From assembly GCF_015767435.1 (NCBI RefSeq), contig NZ_JADWOV010000293.1, forward strand, positions 1 through 64,000: 64,000 nucleotides of DNA. The letters run 5' to 3'. This DNA comes from Polaribacter sp. BAL334 (GTDB lineage: Bacteria; Bacteroidota; Bacteroidia; Flavobacteriales; Flavobacteriaceae). Positions 25,071 through 33,775 of this stretch are shown here, in pieces; within the stretch, counting starts at the first letter, position 1; every line of letters begins with the position of its first letter. Position numbers and translations under genes: made by a program. The notes beneath the pieces were generated by a model. The model was not told the DNA's origin and searched no databases. It worked only from the letters and a program-made list of their open reading frames with translations.

Positions 25071-26258
25071 TTATGAACGCTTTTGGATAATCTCCAGCGT
25101 TTGCTGAATCCAATCTTTATCGAAATCTAATTGGATTTCTGGTGAAATTCCTTTACTTTCAAATTCAAAATATTCATGAAAATCCATATCTGTTGGGGTT
25201 ATTTCAAAATATCCAGAAGGCGAATTGTATGAATATCCATAATTCATGCCATATGAAATTACTCCTCTTGTAGTTTGTCCTAGATGTGTTGCATTTTTTA
25301 ATTTTCTCAATTTATGCGTGAATTGCTCTCCATTACTTCCTGTAAAACAGTTGGTTAAAATATACACAATTTTGTTTTTTAGAAGTTTTAAATACACATC
25401 AGAAAATTTTTTATTACCACCAGCATTATTTCTAAGGTCAACAATAATATTTTGTGCGGTTAATTTGTCTTTTACAGATTCATAAAAAGCTTGATGTTCT
25501 TTTTTGTTTCTGTTGCTAAAATGACCAAAATACAAATATTGAGTAGTATCATTGAGTTGTTTAAATTCCCAATTTGTTTGCCCTTTAATTGGCAACTCTT
25601 CATTGGCAGTATTTCCAATTTTTTTATAGCCCCAAATTCTTCCGTTTTCAAGTGTCAAAGATTTCAATAAACTTGGCGTTTTTTGCTCAATATGATAATC
25701 ATATAAATGATATTTTGAATCCTGAATAGGAGTTGCTTCAAACTTAATATCACCCATTTTCCATTGTGGAAGTTTGCTTTCTAAGACGATTCCTGTCAAT
25801 TTTGATTTCGAATTATGATACATTACTCCAATGATTAACTCATCTTTATAAGAATACAAACCTTCAATATCAGTCAAGGATTTTTTAGATAAACTATCTT
25901 TTAAATTTTCAGGATTGATTTGAGGTAAAAGGTTTGAAGTATAGTTTTGTAAACCATTGTATTTTTTTGAAACAGCAATATTTGAATGCACATCATTTAT
26001 CAATAACAGCTGTTTTTGTAGATATTTAAAGCACGTTTCTATAGAAATTGGTTCATTCATTTTAGATGATAATTCAGTGAAAGTTGTTTCAAATGCTTTC
26101 AATTTTTCTCCTTTAATTTGTTTTTTATAGGAAGGCATTTTTTGTATTTTTTCAACCATAAAATCCAACTCTTTTTTGCAATCGCAAACCTCATTTTGAC
26201 TATAAGAGGTATTAAAAACAAATAAAATAAATGCTAAAATTGAGATGCTTTTTTTCAT
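25071..26258 (-). CDS. S41-family peptidase, secreted
   Basis: The 395-residue protein has a signal peptide (cleavage near SYSQN) and a C-terminal tail-specific-protease-like domain. It shows the S41 landmarks IIVDLRNNAGGNKKFSD near residue 270 and ILTNCFTGSNGEQF near 300, where the Ser of TGSNGE is the likely nucleophile. No PDZ domain is obvious. S41 peptidases of this type degrade or process proteins in the periplasm. The Cys pair in VCDCKK near the start is unusual. It is convergent with the his operon and seems to be a single gene. Confidence 0.85.
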   Translation of the reverse strand: MKKSISILAFILFVFNTSYSQNEVCDCKKELDFMVEKIQKMPSYKKQIKGEKLKAFETTFTELSSKMNEPISIETCFKYLQKQLLLINDVHSNIAVSKKYNGLQNYTSNLLPQINPENLKDSLSKKSLTDIEGLYSYKDELIIGVMYHNSKSKLTGIVLESKLPQWKMGDIKFEATPIQDSKYHLYDYHIEQKTPSLLKSLTLENGRIWGYKKIGNTANEELPIKGQTNWEFKQLNDTTQYLYFGHFSNRNKKEHQAFYESVKDKLTAQNIIVDLRNNAGGNKKFSDVYLKLLKNKIVYILTNCFTGSNGEQFTHKLRKLKNATHLGQTTRGVISYGMNYGYSYNSPSGYFEITPTDMDFHEYFEFESKGISPEIQLDFDKDWIQQTLEIIQKRS

Positions 26259-26356
26259 GATACTATTATTTTTGATGTTATATTTTCTGATACAAATGTA
26301 GAAATGAAAAATCAGTAAACTTAATAATAATAATAAGCTTTTGGGGTGAAATTCAG

Positions 26357-27154
26357 TTATTCTGTGGTAGAATTCAAAACAGTTTTTACTTCATTTTGAT
26401 AGGTTTTAGAAACAGGCACTTCTATGTGGTGAAATAACAACACAAATAGCTTTCCTTTTTCTGTTTTCCATTGTAAAAAATGAAAAGGATTGATGATAAA
26501 AGAACGATGAGTTCTTAACAATTCAGGAAATTCATCATCAATAACAGATAACTTATTTCGAATCAAACTCTTTTTAAGTTGATTTCCTGACAAATAAAAA
26601 ACTTCTATATAATTGTCTGATGATTGAATACAAATCAAATCGTTTAAAAACAATCGCAAACCCTCATAACTTCCTTCACCTTTGATTTCAATTTTCTGAG
26701 CCTCTATTTTTTTGTTTTTGTATTTTCCAAAAGCATATCTGCCAAAAATAATAATTGGTAAAATGGTTAAAAATGCAGGAATAATTACTTTTTTTAAATG
26801 ATAATTCAATGGATAAGGATTGGGTTCGTCAGGAACAATTACGAACAAATAAAACAATCTAGCCATTAAAGCGCTTACAAAAACAAATATCAAAAAGAAG
26901 AAAATTTCAGTTTTTACAAACCAATTTTTATCATTTTTTAGATATAAATATTGTTGAACTGGTAAAAAAATTAGATAACAAAAAGCGCCCAATAATCCAT
27001 ACAAAGGCAAATAAATGAGTTTTTCTGAATCACCAAACTCATTTACATCTAAAGGTTCTGTAAAAAAAAGAAATACAAAAATCCAAATAGCTAACGAAAA
27101 AGCTATTATAAAATGATGTTTTATAGAGGAATCAAATGGATATTTTTTATTCAA
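26357..27154 (-). CDS. Membrane-bound LytTR-family transcriptional regulator
   Basis: Four hydrophobic helices occupy residues 10-145 and a LytTR DNA-binding domain residues 165-262 (DLICIQSSDNYIEVFYL, IDDEFPELLRTHRSFIIN, VPVSKTY). Such proteins are one-component membrane regulators, with no response-regulator receiver domain. Its ATG overlaps the 3' end of the TMEM175 gene by 8 bases, so the two are made together. The channel-regulator pairing suggests sensing of ion balance or membrane state, which is inference. Confidence 0.88.
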   Translation of the reverse strand: MNKKYPFDSSIKHHFIIAFSLAIWIFVFLFFTEPLDVNEFGDSEKLIYLPLYGLLGAFCYLIFLPVQQYLYLKNDKNWFVKTEIFFFLIFVFVSALMARLFYLFVIVPDEPNPYPLNYHLKKVIIPAFLTILPIIIFGRYAFGKYKNKKIEAQKIEIKGEGSYEGLRLFLNDLICIQSSDNYIEVFYLSGNQLKKSLIRNKLSVIDDEFPELLRTHRSFIINPFHFLQWKTEKGKLFVLLFHHIEVPVSKTYQNEVKTVLNSTTE

Positions 27155-27776
27155 TTATTGTTTCTTTTAACTGTTTTTTCTTAAAATGTCTGGTCAATAA
27201 AAATTCAAAAAAGAACAAAAGAATAAATAGAATTCTTGCAATTGTTGGAATATAAAATGCTAAAAAACCCGCAATTAACCAAATTAAAAAAGCATTTAAT
27301 GCTCTGTATTTGAAGTATGTAGCTAAAATAGGTGTGATTCCTGTAAGTCCTTTTTCTTTTTTGGGGATGTAAATATTTAGTAAAAAATTAAAAAAACCGA
27401 TAGCAGCCAAATTAAAACAATAAAAAGCAAAAGGGCCTTTGTAACTGAATCCTTTCACATAAAAAGCAGTAGAAAAGGGGAGTAGTACAATAAAAAATAA
27501 TAGAAAAATATTGTACCAAAGTATTTTTGTATCAATTGTCGAAGCATATTTCATGATTCTCATATGTCCAATCCAATAAATTGCAGTCACTAAAAAACTG
27601 ACTATCAATCCAATAAAACTTGGAATTCTATTTTGTAAAATTAAAAGAGTATTTCCAGTTTGCAACTCTGAATAACTAGGAATTACAACTTCCAATACAA
27701 GTAAAGTCATTGCAATAGAAAATACTGCATCACTAAAACTAATGAATCTTGATTTATCAAAAATTTCTTTTTCCAT
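27147..27776 (-). CDS. TMEM175-family potassium channel-like protein
   Basis: The 209 residues contain the TMEM175 signature RFISFSDAVFSIAMTLLVLE (residues 10-29) in the first of about six membrane helices. In characterised relatives this helix lines a K+-selective tetrameric pore. The length matches bacterial single-repeat members. It is upstream of and overlapping the LytTR regulator. Bacterial TMEM175 proteins have few assigned roles. Confidence 0.88.
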   Translation of the reverse strand: MEKEIFDKSRFISFSDAVFSIAMTLLVLEVVIPSYSELQTGNTLLILQNRIPSFIGLIVSFLVTAIYWIGHMRIMKYASTIDTKILWYNIFLLFFIVLLPFSTAFYVKGFSYKGPFAFYCFNLAAIGFFNFLLNIYIPKKEKGLTGITPILATYFKYRALNAFLIWLIAGFLAFYIPTIARILFILLFFFEFLLTRHFKKKQLKETIIE

Positions 27777-27885
27777 TTTTTAGAATTGTTAAGATTCAAA
27801 TATAAACATTTCCCGAATTTGAATTGAATAAAATTCAAATTCAGTTATTTTTTAATAGTATTTTTGCTGCGTTAAAAAACAACCA

Positions 27886-28773
27886 TTGAAAAATTCAAAA
27901 CTACTCATCATTCTTGCTTTTATTGCGATATACGTTATTTGGGGTTCTACGTATTTATTCAATAAAATTGCAGTTACTGAATTGCCTCCATTTTTTTTAG
28001 CGTCCATTCGTTTTTTTGTTGCTGGAAGTCTGATGATTCTTTTGGCGAAGATTTTTAAACAAGATTTACGCATTTCTAAAAAGCAATTGACAAATTCAAT
28101 GATTGCATCCTTTTTCTTTCTGATTTATGGAAATGGCGTTTTTGTATGGGCTTTAAAATATGTTGACAGTGGTTTTGGAGCGTTAATTTCTGCATCACAA
28201 CCTATATTTGTGTTGCTTTTGCTGCGTTTGATTGATAGAAAACCAATGAAAAGAAAATCAATAATTGGAATTTCTTTAGGAATGTTTGGCATGTATTTAT
28301 TGGTGAGTCAACAAGAATTAACCACTTCAGAAAACAGTTTATTGGGAATTTTCATGATTTTAACCTGTGTTTTAAGTTGGAGTTATGGAAGTGTTTTTGT
28401 ATCAAAAGCACAATTACCAAAAAGTTTTATGGTAAGTACAGGCTATCAAATGCTTTTTGCAGGAGCTGTTTTATGTTTCGCAAGTCTTAGTTTTCAAGAA
28501 GAATGGATTTCACCATTTGATTGGAGTCCAAAAGTGTTAGGATCGTTGATTTTTTTAATCATTTTTGGTGGAATTGTTGCGTTTACATCCTTTAATTATC
28601 TTTTAAAAGCAGTTGATACTGAGAAAGTTTCCACTTCAGCGTATGTAAATCCTGTAATTGCATTACTGTTAGGTTGGTTTTTTCTGGATGAAATTTTGAC
28701 GACTCAATCAATTATAGCTTCAATAATTTTATTGACAGGAGTGTACTTTATAACCACAGTAAAGAAAATTTAA
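27886..28773 (+). CDS. EamA-family (drug/metabolite) transporter
   Basis: The 295-residue protein has about ten hydrophobic helices in two EamA repeats. The first starts IYVIWGSTYLFNKIAV and the second ILTCVLSWSYGSVFVSKA, with the typical ending YVNPVIALLLGWFFLDE. Members export metabolites, amino acids or drugs across the inner membrane; the substrate is unknown. The start is a TTG at 27886 (no ATG precedes the conserved first helix), with a -7 box TATTTTTG at 27859-27866. Confidence 0.88.
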   Translation: MKNSKLLIILAFIAIYVIWGSTYLFNKIAVTELPPFFLASIRFFVAGSLMILLAKIFKQDLRISKKQLTNSMIASFFFLIYGNGVFVWALKYVDSGFGALISASQPIFVLLLLRLIDRKPMKRKSIIGISLGMFGMYLLVSQQELTTSENSLLGIFMILTCVLSWSYGSVFVSKAQLPKSFMVSTGYQMLFAGAVLCFASLSFQEEWISPFDWSPKVLGSLIFLIIFGGIVAFTSFNYLLKAVDTEKVSTSAYVNPVIALLLGWFFLDEILTTQSIIASIILLTGVYFITTVKKI

Positions 28774-28835
28774 TTGTTGATTTTCAGTATTTTCAATAAA
28801 AAATTAACAAATTTTTGAATTTTAAAAAAAAATTG

Positions 28836-28843
28836 TATATTTG
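28836..28843 (+). promoter_or_regulatory. -7 box for the first mini winged-helix gene
   Basis: TATATTTG, an exact TAnnTTTG match, lies 20 bp upstream of the ATG at 28864. Confidence 0.5.
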
Positions 28844-28863
28844 TTTCACTAAATTTCACCCCT

Positions 28864-29067
28864 ATGAAACATTTGAATTTAACAGCTGCTGAGCAGTCTG
28901 TGCTTAATGCCGTTCGTAACGAACCCCTAACTAGCTCCGAAATCTTAAAAAAAGTTGACAATGTTCCAATGATTTTATCATTGTATAACATTTTAGACGA
29001 ATTAAAAAGTAAAGGAGTTTTAAAAAGTTTTGTAAAACAAGATAGAAAATATCACTGCGCAAGCTAA
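28864..29067 (+). CDS. Mini winged-helix protein, copy 1
   Basis: The 67 residues look like one winged helix-turn-helix: helices in LTAAEQSVLNAVRN and LTSSEILKKVDN, then SLYNILDELKSKGVLKSFV (recognition helix and wing) and RKYHCAS. This resembles minimal PadR/BlaI-type DNA-binding domains but has no effector or dimerisation part. About half its positions are identical to the gene at 29242, so the two arose by duplication. A strong hairpin terminator separates them. Targets are unknown. Confidence 0.7.
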   Translation: MKHLNLTAAEQSVLNAVRNEPLTSSEILKKVDNVPMILSLYNILDELKSKGVLKSFVKQDRKYHCAS

Positions 29068-29090
29068 TAGATCTTTTTTGTCAATCTGTA

Positions 29091-29126
29091 AAAAAGCATT
29101 GTTTTTTAATAGAAACAATGCTTTTT
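29091..29126 (+). terminator. Terminator after mini winged-helix copy 1
   Basis: AAAAAGCATTGTTT (29091-29104) and AAACAATGCTTTTT (29113-29126) form a 14-bp stem followed by ATTTT. The flanking A and T runs would allow it to act in both directions. Confidence 0.85.
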
Positions 29127-29241
29127 ATTTTACCATTCAACTTCATTTTTTTTCCATTCAAAGATTTAGAACTTCGTTTAATCGAATATTTATGTCCAAA
29201 AATTAATTTCATTTTAATTTTACGGTATAAATATAAATCCC

Positions 29242-29445
29242 ATGTCAACAGAAAATTTAACCCCAGTAGAATTAGCAGTAGTAAATCTTATCAAAGAACA
29301 ACCTTTAACAAGTTTTCAAATCTTAAAGAAAGTTGAATCTATTTCAATGATTCTTGTTTTGTATACCGTTATTGATGATTTGAAAAATAAAGGAATTGTA
29401 AAAAGTTATATTGAGCAAAATGTGAAATATCATTGTGTTGCTTAA
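29242..29445 (+). CDS. Mini winged-helix protein, copy 2
   Basis: This 67-residue paralogue of the 28864 gene has the same length and layout: LTPVELAVVNLIKEQPLTSF, then LYTVIDDLKNKGIVKSY and KYHCVA. The conserved YHC near the C-terminus is striking in both copies. It is transcribed separately, because a terminator and about 115 bp of AT-rich DNA lie between. Role unknown; a DNA-binding regulator is the best guess. Confidence 0.7.
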   Translation: MSTENLTPVELAVVNLIKEQPLTSFQILKKVESISMILVLYTVIDDLKNKGIVKSYIEQNVKYHCVA

Positions 29446-29569
29446 ATTTTATTCATCAACAAACTGTACATAATTTATTGTAATATAAATGTATTTTTAT
29501 TGGATTAGTAATCCATATAAATAAACTATAATTTATATTATGTTAAATAAAAAATATAGCCAAATGAAT

Positions 29570-30106
29570 TTAGTCTTCTAATTCATTCCATGTTCCGTCA
29601 TATGTGATTGTAGTTCTTCTACTACTATTGATGACAAAACTGCTTCTTTTATTCGGAAATAATGTGATTGACATTCTTAGAGATTCATTCTGTAGTTTTG
29701 TTTCAAAATCTAATTGATACGATTTCTTTCTTTCATTAAATACAAATTTTGATGTTGTTGGAATTCCCTCAAAATTAATTCCTGCATCTGAATTATATCC
29801 TGTAACAATTTGTAATTCTCCATAATATGGCAAATCAATCAGTAAACTATCGCCTTTGACAAGTATGTGATTTTGAATATTTACCAAATTGATATTTGCC
29901 ACATTACTTCCTGGTGGCAATAAATTTTCCAATCCTCTCGTATTTGCAAATGCAATTGGTGTAGCAGAATTTGCAGTAATTTTAATTTTTTTAGCTAATA
30001 CGATTCTTTTCATTGTATCAATTTCACCAATCGTTGCAGTACTTTTACAACTGTAAGTACTTGTAATAAATACTGTGATGAGTAAAAACCTGAAAACTAT
30101 CTGCAT
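29570..30106 (-). CDS. DUF4251 lipoprotein
   Basis: This 178-residue lipoprotein (lipid Cys20 in TSTYSCKS) matches the DUF4251 pattern: ANSATPIAFANTRGLENLLP (the PIA/T region), LLPPGSNVANINL, VKGDSLLIDLPYYGEL, and a beta-rich end with FNERKKSYQLDFETKL. The family is confined mainly to Bacteroidota and its function is unknown; it probably sits in the periplasm or on the outer membrane. It is divergent from the pseudouridine synthase gene, with 101 bp between their starts. Confidence 0.8.
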   Translation of the reverse strand: MQIVFRFLLITVFITSTYSCKSTATIGEIDTMKRIVLAKKIKITANSATPIAFANTRGLENLLPPGSNVANINLVNIQNHILVKGDSLLIDLPYYGELQIVTGYNSDAGINFEGIPTTSKFVFNERKKSYQLDFETKLQNESLRMSITLFPNKRSSFVINSSRRTTITYDGTWNELED

Positions 30107-30194
30107 ATTTTATTGATTTATAGCGATTTAAAATTACAAAAAATCATGAAAGTAATTTGATAAAAAAATCCTAATATTTTTAGCTTTTAAAGAG

Positions 30195-30202
30195 TATTTT
30201 TG
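30195..30202 (+). promoter_or_regulatory. -7 box only 5 nt before the RluA-type gene
   Basis: TATTTTTG ends five bases before the ATG at 30208, so transcription should start at or within a few bases of the start codon, predicting a leaderless or nearly leaderless mRNA. Confidence 0.5.
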
Positions 30203-30207
30203 AAATC

Positions 30208-30912
30208 ATGGAATTAGACATTATTTTTGAAGACGAATATTGTATTTGTGTCAACAAACCCAATGATATGTTGGTGCATCATGCAAAAATGTCAAGAAGT
30301 GTAAAACAAGAATTGTCTCTTTTACAGCTTATTACAGAAAAAACCTCGCTGAAAGTGTATCCAGTTCACAGATTGGATCGTAGAACTTCTGGGATTGTTT
30401 TATTGGCAAAAGAAACCAAATTCGTCTCTAAATTTCAAGAACTTTTTACTGAAAATCGAATTCAAAAAACCTATTTTGGTGTAGTTCGTGGCTTTGCTCC
30501 TGACGAAAAAATCATTGATTCTCCAGTAAAAGGGCGTGATTCTACAGTTTACAAAGAAGCGTATACCACATTGAAAACTTTAGCAACAATTACACTAGAT
30601 ATTCCTGTAAAACCCTATGATACATCACGTTACAGTTTGGTTGCATTGTTTCCTAGAACTGGAAGAATGCATCAATTACGTGTTCACATGACCAAAATTA
30701 GCCATCCTTTAATTGGTGATGGAAAATATGGTGACAAAAATCATGATGATATGTTTATTGAAAATTTTGGTTGGAATTACCTATTTTTACATGCCGGAAA
30801 ATTGTCTTTTATTCATCCTTTTACAGAAAATGAAATTGAATTAAATGCTTCATTTACTGATGATTGGAATTCTTTATTTAAACAATTTTCTTGGAAAAAT
30901 CCTCTACAATAA
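30208..30912 (+). CDS. RluA/TruC-family RNA pseudouridine synthase
   Basis: The 234-residue protein has the RluA catalytic motif VHRLDRRTSGIVLLAKE with nucleophile Asp57, the opening YCICVNKPNDMLVHH, and PRTGRMHQLRVHMTKISHPL. It isomerises specific uridines in tRNA or rRNA; the size and lack of an S4 domain fit the TruC (tRNA U65) group, but target assignment is uncertain. It converges with the small cysteine-rich gene 6 bp downstream. Confidence 0.92.
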   Translation: MELDIIFEDEYCICVNKPNDMLVHHAKMSRSVKQELSLLQLITEKTSLKVYPVHRLDRRTSGIVLLAKETKFVSKFQELFTENRIQKTYFGVVRGFAPDEKIIDSPVKGRDSTVYKEAYTTLKTLATITLDIPVKPYDTSRYSLVALFPRTGRMHQLRVHMTKISHPLIGDGKYGDKNHDDMFIENFGWNYLFLHAGKLSFIHPFTENEIELNASFTDDWNSLFKQFSWKNPLQ

Positions 30913-30918
30913 GTTGAT

Positions 30919-31098
30919 TTATTGTTCTATAGATTCAGCTTCAAAGCCACTCAATTCTCCATCTTCAAAATACACAGAAACTTCGATGGGATTGCAACAA
31001 ACTTCACAATCTTCAATATATGTTTGATTTGGGACGCTTTCATCCAAAATCATTGAAATTTCTTCCCAACAATGTGGGCATTGAAAAAAATGTTCCAT
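30919..31098 (-). CDS. CPXCG-motif cysteine-rich protein
   Basis: A 59-residue ORF just below common length cut-offs. It starts MEHFFQCPHCWEEISMILDE and has a second pair in DCEVCCNPIEVSVYFEDGEL, so four Cys can bind one zinc in a ribbon. It matches the small CPxCG/CPXCG proteins found in many proteobacteria and Bacteroidota, whose role is unknown. It lies 20 bp upstream of the E1 gene on the same strand side and is convergent with the pseudouridine synthase gene. Confidence 0.85.
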   Translation of the reverse strand: MEHFFQCPHCWEEISMILDESVPNQTYIEDCEVCCNPIEVSVYFEDGELSGFEAESIEQ

Positions 31099-31118
31099 TA
31101 TTTATATATTTTGCAAAA

Positions 31119-33110
31119 TTAATACGAATTCAAAGCTTTGATTGCTGCTTCCACTTTTGATTTTCCCAAATATTGTTGTTCTAAATCTGATTGAAAAGGA
31201 ATGGGTGTTTCCATACTTCCAACTCGTTTTATAGGCGCATCCAAAAATTCAAAACAATTTTCAGTAATGAATGCTGAAATATCACTGGCAATTCCACCAA
31301 ACAATGAATCTTCTTGCACAATCAATACTTTTCCAGTTTTCTTGACAGAAGCAAAAATCATATCAGTATCCAAAGGTTGCAAAGTGCGCAAATCAATCAC
31401 ATCTGCTTCAATTTCTGGCAGATTCTTTAAAGCGTCTAACACCCAATGAACTGATGCTCCATAACTGATAATACTCAAGTTTTTTCCTTCTTTCAACAAA
31501 TTACCTTTTCCAATTTCAATGGTGAAATATCCTTCTGAAACTTCTTGATATACAGCTCTATACAACGCTTTGTGTTCAAAAAACAAGACAGGATTTGGGT
31601 CATTAATTGCACTGATTAGCAATCCTTTAGCATCTTGTGGAAAAGCTGGATACACCACTTTCAAACCTGGTGTTTTGGTAAACCAAGCTTCATTGGTTTG
31701 ACTGTGAAATGGGCCTGCACTTACGCCTGCGCCACAAGGCATTCTCACAACAACGTCTGCAATTTGTTGCCATCTATAATGAGATTTTGCTAATAAATTT
31801 ACAATCGGATTGAATCCTGAACTTACAAAATCAGCAAATTGCATTTCAACAACCGATTTCACACCATTCACAGACAATCCATAAGCCGCAGAAACAATCG
31901 CAGATTCACAAATGGGCGTATTTTTCACTCGTTCATTTCCAAATTCGTTGACAAACCCTTCAGTAATTTTGAAAGCGCCTCCATATTCAGCAATGTCTTG
32001 TCCCATCAAAATTAAATCTTCATGATGTTGCATTGATAAACGCAATCCATCTGAAATGGCATCTATAAAACGGATATTTTTCTTGGTTTCTGATGGTGTA
32101 ATTGCTTTATAATCAACTGATTTATAAACGTCATTCAGCTCGTTTTCATAATTTGGAGTGATTTTTTCTTCATCAAATGCAATCTGTAAATGCTCATTGA
32201 TTTCTTTCGAAATAGCCTCTTTGTATTCATTTTCCAGTACATCTGAAAGAATTTGTTGCTCTTTTAAAAACGTTTGGTAATTCTCAACGGGGTCTTTTGC
32301 AGCCCAAAAATCTAGCAATGCTTGCGGAACATATTTTGTGCCACTTGCTTCTTCATGACCTCGCATTCTGAAGGTTATGAATTCTAACAAAATTGGTCTT
32401 GGATTCGTTCGCAAACTATTGACCAATTCTTTCACTTTTGTGTATACTTCAATGATATTATTGCCATCAATAATGTGACTTTCCATGCCATATCCAATGC
32501 CTTTATCAGCGATGTTTTCGCAACTAAATTGCTCAGAAATTGGCGTTGACAAGCCATATCCATTGTTTTCAACACAAAATAAAACAGGCAATTTCCAAAC
32601 TGCTGCCACATTCAAAGCTTCATGAAAATCTCCTTCACTTGTGCCACCTTCACCAGTGAAAACTGCGCAAACTTTGTTGTTTTTTTGTAATTTATTAGAA
32701 AGTGCAATTCCGTCAGCTATGCCCATTTGCGGACCTAAATGAGAAATCATACCAACAATTTTGAATTCTTGCGTTCCAAAATGAAAACTTCTGTCACGTC
32801 CTTTTGTGAATCCGTTCATTTTTCCTTGCCATTGAGAAAACAATCTAAAAAGTGGAATTTCTCTTGTGGTGAAAACGCCCAAGTTTCTATGCATGGGCAA
32901 AATATATTCGTCTTTTTCAAGTGCAGCAGTTACTCCTACTGCAATGGCTTCTTGACCAATGCCTGAAAACCATTTCGAAATTTTGCCTTGTCTTAGCAAA
33001 ATCAACATTTTTTCTTCAATCAAACGCGGTTTTAAAAGCAATTTGTATAAATGCAATAAGGTTGCATTGTCTAAGGAAGAATTTACAGTATATTCAATTT
33101 TTGGATTCAT
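31119..33110 (-). CDS. Fused E1 alpha/beta 2-oxoacid dehydrogenase (branched-chain type)
   Basis: The 663-residue protein joins E1 alpha (residues 1-330) and E1 beta (about 345-663). The alpha part has the thiamine diphosphate motif TGEGGTSEGDFHEALN...VENNGYG and RMRGHEEASGTKY. The beta part has MGQDIAEYGGAFKITEGF, ESAIVSAAYGLSVNG, QFADFVSSGFNPIVN and DLRTLQPLD. It decarboxylates a 2-oxo acid and passes the acyl group to an E2 lipoyl enzyme; resemblance to 2-oxoisovalerate dehydrogenase favours branched-chain substrates. E2 and E3 are not nearby. Fusion of the subunits is common in Flavobacteriia. Confidence 0.92.
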   Translation of the reverse strand: MNPKIEYTVNSSLDNATLLHLYKLLLKPRLIEEKMLILLRQGKISKWFSGIGQEAIAVGVTAALEKDEYILPMHRNLGVFTTREIPLFRLFSQWQGKMNGFTKGRDRSFHFGTQEFKIVGMISHLGPQMGIADGIALSNKLQKNNKVCAVFTGEGGTSEGDFHEALNVAAVWKLPVLFCVENNGYGLSTPISEQFSCENIADKGIGYGMESHIIDGNNIIEVYTKVKELVNSLRTNPRPILLEFITFRMRGHEEASGTKYVPQALLDFWAAKDPVENYQTFLKEQQILSDVLENEYKEAISKEINEHLQIAFDEEKITPNYENELNDVYKSVDYKAITPSETKKNIRFIDAISDGLRLSMQHHEDLILMGQDIAEYGGAFKITEGFVNEFGNERVKNTPICESAIVSAAYGLSVNGVKSVVEMQFADFVSSGFNPIVNLLAKSHYRWQQIADVVVRMPCGAGVSAGPFHSQTNEAWFTKTPGLKVVYPAFPQDAKGLLISAINDPNPVLFFEHKALYRAVYQEVSEGYFTIEIGKGNLLKEGKNLSIISYGASVHWVLDALKNLPEIEADVIDLRTLQPLDTDMIFASVKKTGKVLIVQEDSLFGGIASDISAFITENCFEFLDAPIKRVGSMETPIPFQSDLEQQYLGKSKVEAAIKALNSY

Positions 33111-33165
33111 AAAATATTAATTCATCAGAAAACAAAGCTACTGATAAAGAATTTTATTGCATAAA

Positions 33166-33196
33166 AAAACCTTATCATTTTTAGTGATAAGGTTTT
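33166..33196 (-). terminator. Terminator of the Lrp-type regulator gene
   Basis: AAAACCTTATCA (33166-33177) and TGATAAGGTTTT (33185-33196) form a 12-bp stem with a 7-nt loop and T runs on both sides. It stops minus-strand transcription 25 bp after the regulator gene, before the E1 gene. Confidence 0.85.
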
Positions 33197-33220
33197 ATTT
33201 TTTATGGTATTCGCTATTGA

Positions 33221-33700
33221 TTATAATTCTGCAAAAATAGCGTGCATCATACGTTTTTTATCGTTCAAACTTTCTTCCAATGCAATCATGGTTTCAGTTC
33301 TATTCACACCAGGTATATCATCAATTTTGTAAATGACATCTTTTGCATCATTGGTTCCTTTTGCTCTGACTTTACAGAAAATATTGTATTTTCCTGCAGT
33401 TACATACGCTACTGTTACGTTTGGAATTTTCTTTAAATTTTCAATTACGCTTTGTGTCATCGAAGTTTTTTCTAAAAAAACACCCACATGAGCTATAAAA
33501 GAATATCCCATTTTTTCGTAATTCAATGTCAATGTTGAACCTTGAATAATCCCTTCATCTTCCATTTTTTTTACTCTAACGTGAATGGTTCCTGCTGATA
33601 CCAATAACTGTTTTGCAATGTCCGTAAAAGGAGTTCTTGCATTTTCTATTAGGATATCCAAGATTTGATGATCTATTTCATCTAAAAGAAATTTTTTCAT
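33221..33700 (-). CDS. Lrp/AsnC-family transcriptional regulator
   Basis: The 159-residue protein has an N-terminal winged helix-turn-helix (DHQILDILIENARTPFTDIA, QLLVSAGTIHVRVKKMEDEG) and a C-terminal RAM/ligand domain (AHVGVFLEKTSM, VAYVTAGKYNIFCKVRAKG). Lrp/AsnC proteins form octamers and respond to amino acids. The gene lies immediately upstream of the E1 2-oxoacid dehydrogenase gene on the same strand, separated by a terminator. Control of branched-chain amino acid breakdown is a reasonable but unproven idea. Confidence 0.92.
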   Translation of the reverse strand: MKKFLLDEIDHQILDILIENARTPFTDIAKQLLVSAGTIHVRVKKMEDEGIIQGSTLTLNYEKMGYSFIAHVGVFLEKTSMTQSVIENLKKIPNVTVAYVTAGKYNIFCKVRAKGTNDAKDVIYKIDDIPGVNRTETMIALEESLNDKKRMMHAIFAEL

Positions 33701-33775
33701 TTTTGTACATTATTCAAATTATGTCGCAAATTTATAAATTTAATTTAATATATAACAATGAAAAATGTGAAAAGT

